DNA of 64,000 nucleotides from Phycisphaerae bacterium (GTDB taxonomy: Bacteria > Planctomycetota > Phycisphaerae > SM23-33), in NCBI GenBank assembly GCA_011050235.1, contig DRGC01000002.1:1-64000 (forward strand), read 5' to 3'. The position numbers and the translations under genes were made by a program. A model generated the notes under the pieces. It was given only the letters and a program-made list of their open reading frames with translations. It was not told the DNA's origin and ran no database searches. This document shows, one piece after another, positions 59,553-64,000 of the stretch; the stretch's first letter is position 1, and the number at the start of each line of letters is the position of its first letter.

Positions 59553-62072
59553 ATGAGGCGCTGCAGAAGACATGCACACCCACAGGGCCAGTTCGCAACC
59601 ATGCGAGCCAGATGGCAACGCTTCCTAACGATCGCCGTAGCCATGCTGACCGTGTGGCTCGTTCCGGCCAGCGGCCAGACGCAACCACCCGGCGAATCCG
59701 CCGCCCCCACCACCACAGCGCCGGCCAAACCGGTGTCCGTCCTTCATTTTCCGGCAGACACCGACCAGGTCGTTGTGCCTCTTGTGGAAAGTAACCACAT
59801 CCTTCTCACTAGAGACGTCAAAGTGAACGGACAGACCCTCGGCGGCTGGTGGTTCATTGACACCGGCGCAGCCTTCTCGGCCCTGGATGAGACGGCTGCG
59901 CGCAAGCTCATGCTGGCGATCGCGCCTGATCCGCTCCCCCATCTCAACGAGACTGTGAAGGCGGAGTTCTATCGAATCGACTCGATTTCGTTAGGGCCGA
60001 TCCGATTGTCCAATCATGCGATACTCTCCTTGAACGTTCGATCGTTTGGCAAACAACTCAACATGAATATCGTTGGAATAATCGGGGCGGACTTCTGGGG
60101 TGCGATGCCTTTCCGCATTGATGGCCACGGGAAGGAATTGGTCCTATTCAGCCGTGAACACTTTCAGCCGCCCGACGACACGCCAGCTCACGACATATCC
60201 TTGGACCGTGATACCTCCCCCCCCCCCGAAGAAGCGATCTATTTCCGGGCCAATCCCTTTGCGGGGCAGGCCATTGCCTCTGGGCGGATCGATGACGTTC
60301 CTTGTCGGATGATGATTGACACCGGACTGAGCATGGGCATCTTCCTCCTGCCTTCGTTCGTCAAGGACCATCCCGACTTCGTTGATCATTCCGGGCCAGG
60401 GCACTGGCCGCTCACTGGATTCCCTGGGAACAGTAATACGCGTCGAGCCGTGATTGACAAGTTGCACGTCTTTGGCCGAACGGTGCCGCAGCCACGTCAG
60501 GCCATAGCGACTCTTGAAGCAACTGACGTCTTCGACGCCCTCGACTATGACGGCGTCATCGGGGGGCCCATCCTTCGCGACTTTCGACTCACGTTCGACT
60601 ACGCCAGGAAGACAGTCTGGGCGACATGGGCGCCTCCTCCCACCATGAGCGAACAACTCGCCAACGGCCTCGACCCCAACGAGCGGAACATCGCGGGGCT
60701 CACGCCACTTCACCGTGCAGCCATAGAGGGGGATATCGAGGCTTTCAACGCCCTTCTGGATGCAGGCGCGCGGACGCGGGAGGATGCGCCGAAGGGCGAG
60801 TGCCTCCTTCACCTGGCGGCCATGGGCGGCAATGCGGACATCGTCGCCAAGATACTTGAGAAATGGCCCAAGGACGTCTACGCCAGGACGAGGGACAAAA
60901 CAACCCCCCTCATGTTGGCTGCGAAGTATGCCTCAGCGGAGATCGTCCGTCTCTTGATCGCCGCTGACGCTCTCGTTAACGCCCAACATGCCGGGGGAGG
61001 AACACCCCTCCATAACGCCGCTTTCAATCACAACCGCGCCGCGACCGCGGCGCTCATCGAAGCCGGCGCCGATGTCAACGTGTCCAGCCACGACGGTGTG
61101 ACGCCCCTGATGGTGTCCGCCGGAGTGGGCGACCAGGAGATATTTCAACTGCTCCGGTCTCACAAGGCCACGTTCGGCAACATCCCCGGGGGCCTGACGC
61201 TGTTGCACCTGGCGGCCCAGGGCGGTGATGTCGAATTGATGAAACATATTCATCAGACATACGACATCGACATCGACGCCCGCTCCACAACCGGTGTAAC
61301 GCCCCTCCTCACCGCCGCGTGGACCGGCAAGACCGACGCGGCGACATGGCTCATCGAAATGGGCGCCGATCCGTCGGCCATCGCCCCGGCGGGCCAGACG
61401 GCCCTCCATTTCGCGGCTGAGAGAGGGCACACGGAGCTCATGCAGGCACTAATCCCCCTCGGGGTGGACCTTAATGCGAGGGCCGAAGGCAATGAGACGC
61501 CTCTGTTGAGATCGGCGTTGAACGGCCACGACAAGATTGTATCCGCCTTGCTCGAAGCCGGCGCCGATCCTACACTGGCGAACGCAGGGGGGGCCACTGC
61601 CTTGCACACCGCTGCTATCGGAGGACACACTCATGCCCTGAAGGCCTTGTTGGCGTCGGAGGTTGATGTAGACGCTCTTTGCGAGCCCGCCGGCAAGACG
61701 CCGCTCATGCTCGCCGCGGAGGGCGGCCACGAGCGCGCCGTGATGCTTCTTCTAAAAGCCGGAGCTGATGCGACGATCCGCACAGAGCAAGGCGCGACGA
61801 CCATATGGTGGGCCGTTTACGGCAAGAATGTGTGGGTACTGAGAAGGCTGCTCAATTTGAACGGCGACCCGAACGCACCGATCGACATCAGGCAAGCCAC
61901 GCCCCTGATGTTCGCCGCCGATACCGGCCAGGTGGAGATGGTACGAGTTCTTCTGGAGGCCGGCGCCGACCCAACCATCAAGGACGCTCGCGGGCGGACG
62001 GCCGCACAACATGCTAAAGGGCCGAACGCACCGAACATCCGCAAGATGCTCGAAGCCGATTCGACCGAGTAG
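59553..62072 (+). CDS. Secreted double-DTG aspartyl-protease-like protein with ankyrin repeats
   Basis: 839 residues from ATG 59553 (GGGAGA 8 bases upstream). A signal peptide (FLTIAVAMLTVWLVPASG, ending near residue 41) is followed by two retropepsin-like lobes with WWFIDTGAAFSAL (about 98-110) and CRMMIDTGLSMGIFL (about 250-264), then about 12 ankyrin repeats (residues 385-830, GLTPLHRAAIEGD, TPLMLAAKYASAEIV, GQTALHFAAERGHTELM and so on). Two DTG motifs in one chain resemble the two-lobed layout of pepsin. It may cut a peptide held by the repeats. It is the third gene of the sulfatase-fold/glycyl-radical operon. Confidence 0.88.
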   Translation: MRRCRRHAHPQGQFATMRARWQRFLTIAVAMLTVWLVPASGQTQPPGESAAPTTTAPAKPVSVLHFPADTDQVVVPLVESNHILLTRDVKVNGQTLGGWWFIDTGAAFSALDETAARKLMLAIAPDPLPHLNETVKAEFYRIDSISLGPIRLSNHAILSLNVRSFGKQLNMNIVGIIGADFWGAMPFRIDGHGKELVLFSREHFQPPDDTPAHDISLDRDTSPPPEEAIYFRANPFAGQAIASGRIDDVPCRMMIDTGLSMGIFLLPSFVKDHPDFVDHSGPGHWPLTGFPGNSNTRRAVIDKLHVFGRTVPQPRQAIATLEATDVFDALDYDGVIGGPILRDFRLTFDYARKTVWATWAPPPTMSEQLANGLDPNERNIAGLTPLHRAAIEGDIEAFNALLDAGARTREDAPKGECLLHLAAMGGNADIVAKILEKWPKDVYARTRDKTTPLMLAAKYASAEIVRLLIAADALVNAQHAGGGTPLHNAAFNHNRAATAALIEAGADVNVSSHDGVTPLMVSAGVGDQEIFQLLRSHKATFGNIPGGLTLLHLAAQGGDVELMKHIHQTYDIDIDARSTTGVTPLLTAAWTGKTDAATWLIEMGADPSAIAPAGQTALHFAAERGHTELMQALIPLGVDLNARAEGNETPLLRSALNGHDKIVSALLEAGADPTLANAGGATALHTAAIGGHTHALKALLASEVDVDALCEPAGKTPLMLAAEGGHERAVMLLLKAGADATIRTEQGATTIWWAVYGKNVWVLRRLLNLNGDPNAPIDIRQATPLMFAADTGQVEMVRVLLEAGADPTIKDARGRTAAQHAKGPNAPNIRKMLEADSTE

Positions 62073-62164
62073 GACCGGAGCAGCCGGACATCGGACTCGC
62101 GCCCGCTTGCGATCACTTGGGCAATGTGGTGAACTGGCACGCACCAGACAGAACGGAGCACGTT

Positions 62165-63283
62165 ATGACACTGAAGATCGGCGTGGCGGGGTTGGGAACG
62201 TATTTCGGCGGCATGTGGGCGTCTGTGTTTAATCAATACGCCAAGAGCGATCTGGTGGCTGTGTGCGATCTTCGGCCGGGGCGGGCCGAAGAGGTGGCCG
62301 GCTGGTACGACGGCGTCAAGCCGCTGACCAGTTACGACGACCTGCTGGCGAGCGATGCCGACGCCATCGGCGTTTTCACGCCCGGGCCGCTGCACGCCGA
62401 GCACGTGATCGCCGCGCTGGAAGCGGGCAAGCACGTCCTTTCGGCTGTGCCGACCGCGTGGTCGCTCGATGAGTGTCAGAGCATCATCGACGCCGTCGAG
62501 CGCACGGGCCGCAAGTACATGCTGGCTGAGACCCCCTGCTACGACCCGTGGGTGACCAAGGTCCGGCAGATGCACGCGGCCGGCGAGATGGGCGAGGTGT
62601 TCTACGTCGAGCGGACGACCTTCCAGGACCTCTCCGGTCCGCTGATGGGCAACGACTACTTCAGCCAAGCCGACACGCCCGACGTGATCTACGGCAAGAC
62701 CAAGTACACCTGGCGATACGGCATCCCGCCGTTCTATTACATGGAGCATTCGGCCGGGCCGATCCTGATGGCCCTGGATGACCGCATGACCGAAGTCACC
62801 GCCTACGGCAGCGAGGAGGACGACTCGGAGTTCGTCGCCAAGTACGGCGCACGGTACCGCGAGCCGCACGGCAATCCGTTCATGTGCGAGACGGGCCTGT
62901 TCCGCCTGGCCGGCGGCGGCGTGGTGAACATTACCATCGGCTTCGTCGCGGCCTTCGGGAAGGAGTTCGAGCCCCCCACGCGCCTGGTCGGCACGAAGGC
63001 GTCGTACCTGATCGGCGCCGACAACGACAAGCTTTTGACCAAGTCCGACACGCAGGTGCTCGACAAGCCCGCGCAGCACCGCACGCTCGACGCCTCCATC
63101 GCCGATTGTGCGGACATGGAAAACAGCGCCTACGTGATTCAGGATTTCGTACAATGTATCTTGGACGACACGCCGCCACCGATCGACATCTACACAGCGG
63201 TGTCCTTCACGGCGGCGGGCCTGTGCGGACACCAATCGGCAATGGAAGGCCGAACCGTCAAGATTCCCAACTTCAGCAAGTAA
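62165..63283 (+). CDS. Gfo/Idh/MocA-family oxidoreductase
   Basis: 372 residues from ATG 62165 (CGGAGC 6 bases upstream). The N-terminal Rossmann fold (IGVAGLGTYFGGMWASVF) binds NAD(P), the conserved AGKHVL segment follows, and the C-terminal beta-sheet domain (MEHSAGPILMALDD, GGGVVNITIGFVAAFG) binds the substrate. The usual EKP motif is replaced by SAVPTAWSL, so the catalytic Lys position may differ. Such proteins oxidise or isomerise sugars, cyclitols or related acids and are abundant in sugar-degrading Planctomycetota. Gap of 92 bases to the ankyrin gene. The substrate cannot be told. Confidence 0.88.
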   Translation: MTLKIGVAGLGTYFGGMWASVFNQYAKSDLVAVCDLRPGRAEEVAGWYDGVKPLTSYDDLLASDADAIGVFTPGPLHAEHVIAALEAGKHVLSAVPTAWSLDECQSIIDAVERTGRKYMLAETPCYDPWVTKVRQMHAAGEMGEVFYVERTTFQDLSGPLMGNDYFSQADTPDVIYGKTKYTWRYGIPPFYYMEHSAGPILMALDDRMTEVTAYGSEEDDSEFVAKYGARYREPHGNPFMCETGLFRLAGGGVVNITIGFVAAFGKEFEPPTRLVGTKASYLIGADNDKLLTKSDTQVLDKPAQHRTLDASIADCADMENSAYVIQDFVQCILDDTPPPIDIYTAVSFTAAGLCGHQSAMEGRTVKIPNFSK

Positions 63284-63309
63284 CCCCGCGCAAACAAGGA
63301 GCTGGGGGC

Positions 63310-63376
63310 CACGCTTCTACTTGTAGAAGCGTGCCGCCAGGCGCCTGAAACACACGCTTTTGTTACCAAAAGCGTG
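63310..63376. repeat. Pair of related perfect hairpins between two Gfo/Idh/MocA genes
   Basis: First: CACGCTTCTAC-TT-GTAGAAGCGTG (63310-63333). Second: CACGCTTTTG-TTAC-CAAAAGCGTG (63353-63376). Both keep the outer CACGCTT/AAGCGTG and are set in opposite orientation with GCC or GGC just outside, as in REP-type inverted pairs. They could end transcription or be copies of a dispersed hairpin. Confidence 0.65.
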
Positions 63377-63434
63377 GCACCCGATAGACGATCGAGATTC
63401 GCGATTCTGGGCGCGACAGAAGAAGGAGAACGTA

Positions 63435-64000
63435 ATGTCACTCAAAGTGGGCATGGTCGACTTCGGCGGCTGGTTCTATCCGTTGTGCTACATGAACATC
63501 CTGGCGGGTATGGACGACGTCGAAGTCGCAGCCGGGGCGTTTCTGGCGGACGATGAGTTCATGAAGACCGCCAACTACGGCACGGGCCGACAGGAGATCG
63601 TCGACGCTCTGGGCATCACCGCCTACGACAGCATCGAAGCGATGACTGAGGCCGAGGACCTCGACGCCGTCATCCTGTTCGGCGAGTATGGCCGTAAGGC
63701 CGACCACATCGAAACAGCCGCCGCCTGTGGCATGAACGTCTACACCACCAAGCCGCCCGCCGTCACGATGGACCAGATGCGGCGGATCATCCAAGCCGGC
63801 AAGACACACGGCGTATCGATCACGGTCCCCGAGCACACACGATTCAACACCGCGATCGGCGAGGTCCGTAGCCGCGTCCGCGCCGGCGAGATCGGCAAGC
63901 TGATCACCGCCCGCGTGCTGCACCAGCACGGCCACCTCACCCCCGAATCGATGCCGGAGGGTCATTGGTACCGCCTGCCCGAAAACGGCGGGCCGGAAAT
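63435..64000 (+). CDS. Gfo/Idh/MocA-family oxidoreductase (C-terminus cut by window edge)
   Basis: 188 residues are visible and the frame runs off the right edge. The start ATG 63435 has AGAAGGAGA six bases upstream. A Rossmann-like N-terminus (VGMVDFGGWFYPLCYMNIL) is followed by GRKADHIETAAACGMNVYTTKPPAVT, which matches the Gfo/Idh cofactor loop, with a TKPP form of the usual EKP, and SITVPEHTRFNTAIGEVRS. It forms a pair with the gene before it and the reading frame shows no break. The normal GXGXXG is altered (MVDFGG), so NAD(P) binding is less certain. Confidence 0.85.
   Translation, partial: MSLKVGMVDFGGWFYPLCYMNILAGMDDVEVAAGAFLADDEFMKTANYGTGRQEIVDALGITAYDSIEAMTEAEDLDAVILFGEYGRKADHIETAAACGMNVYTTKPPAVTMDQMRRIIQAGKTHGVSITVPEHTRFNTAIGEVRSRVRAGEIGKLITARVLHQHGHLTPESMPEGHWYRLPENGGPE

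Noticed and set aside
1-64000. CRISPR arrays, insertion sequences, integrases, prophage or rRNA genes
   Set aside because: I saw no regular direct repeats with spacers, no transposase or integrase protein, and no rRNA sequence.

Overview
The window is GC-rich, densely coded bacterial DNA. Pseudopilin-like and TTQP/TTKP-linker proteins, several sulfatases, Gfo/Idh/MocA oxidoreductases, carboxypeptidase-regulatory repeat proteins and glycyl radical enzymes together suggest an anaerobic Planctomycetota, possibly Phycisphaerae-like. There is no rRNA gene here, so this placement is inference. The metabolism shown is anaerobic: a full carbonyl branch of the Wood-Ljungdahl pathway, oxygen-sensitive glycyl radical enzymes and molybdenum cofactor synthesis.

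Region 1 (1-12 kb) is mixed housekeeping. It holds a partial TlpA-type redoxin, two paralogous carboxypeptidase-regulatory repeat proteins in opposite orientation that share an unusually conserved upstream element, pdxJ, a HEAT-repeat protein preceded by a tRNA-like element lacking a normal anticodon loop, a nucleotide-sugar dehydrogenase, a protein joining an RNA polymerase alpha-CTD-like domain to a sigma region 4, an Arg/Gly/Tyr-rich secreted protein, elongation factor P and a pseudopilin.

Region 2 (12-18 kb) is a four-gene efflux operon: TolC-like lipoprotein, membrane fusion protein, MacB-type ATPase and MacB-type permease. Region 3 (18-21.8 kb) is a sulfur cluster, larE-thiF-metY, divergent from an Rrf2 regulator with a cysteine triad. 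Region 4 (21.8-27.7 kb) is a molybdenum cofactor operon: moeA, moaA, moaC, a MOSC-MogA fusion, an O-methyltransferase and a MobB-MobA fusion. Region 5 (28-30 kb) has a class V aminotransferase and an aldo/keto-reductase-like protein that seems to have lost its catalytic residues.

Region 6 (30-44 kb) is the centrepiece, the CO dehydrogenase/acetyl-CoA synthase cluster. A CooC ATPase is divergent from cooS, followed by cooF, acsB, acsC, acsV (corrinoid activator), acsF, acsD, acsE, a DUF3786 protein and a BioD/DRTGG-domain protein. These encode CO2 reduction to CO, methyl transfer through the corrinoid protein, and acetyl-CoA assembly or cleavage, with nickel insertion and corrinoid reactivation. 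The folate branch and hydrogenases are not in the window.

Region 7 (44-64 kb) is accessory: three divergent glycyl radical enzymes with no activating enzyme in view, a DUF3604 protein, a 39-residue lipopeptide, a secreted TPR-like protein, a classical sulfatase, a sulfatase-fold protein with Thr at the formylglycine site, an FAD oxidoreductase, a secreted double-DTG protease/ankyrin protein and two Gfo/Idh/MocA proteins, the last cut by the right edge. A plausible but unproven reading is catabolism of an unusual, possibly sulfated or phosphorylated, organic substrate by radical chemistry, with products fed to the C1 pathway.
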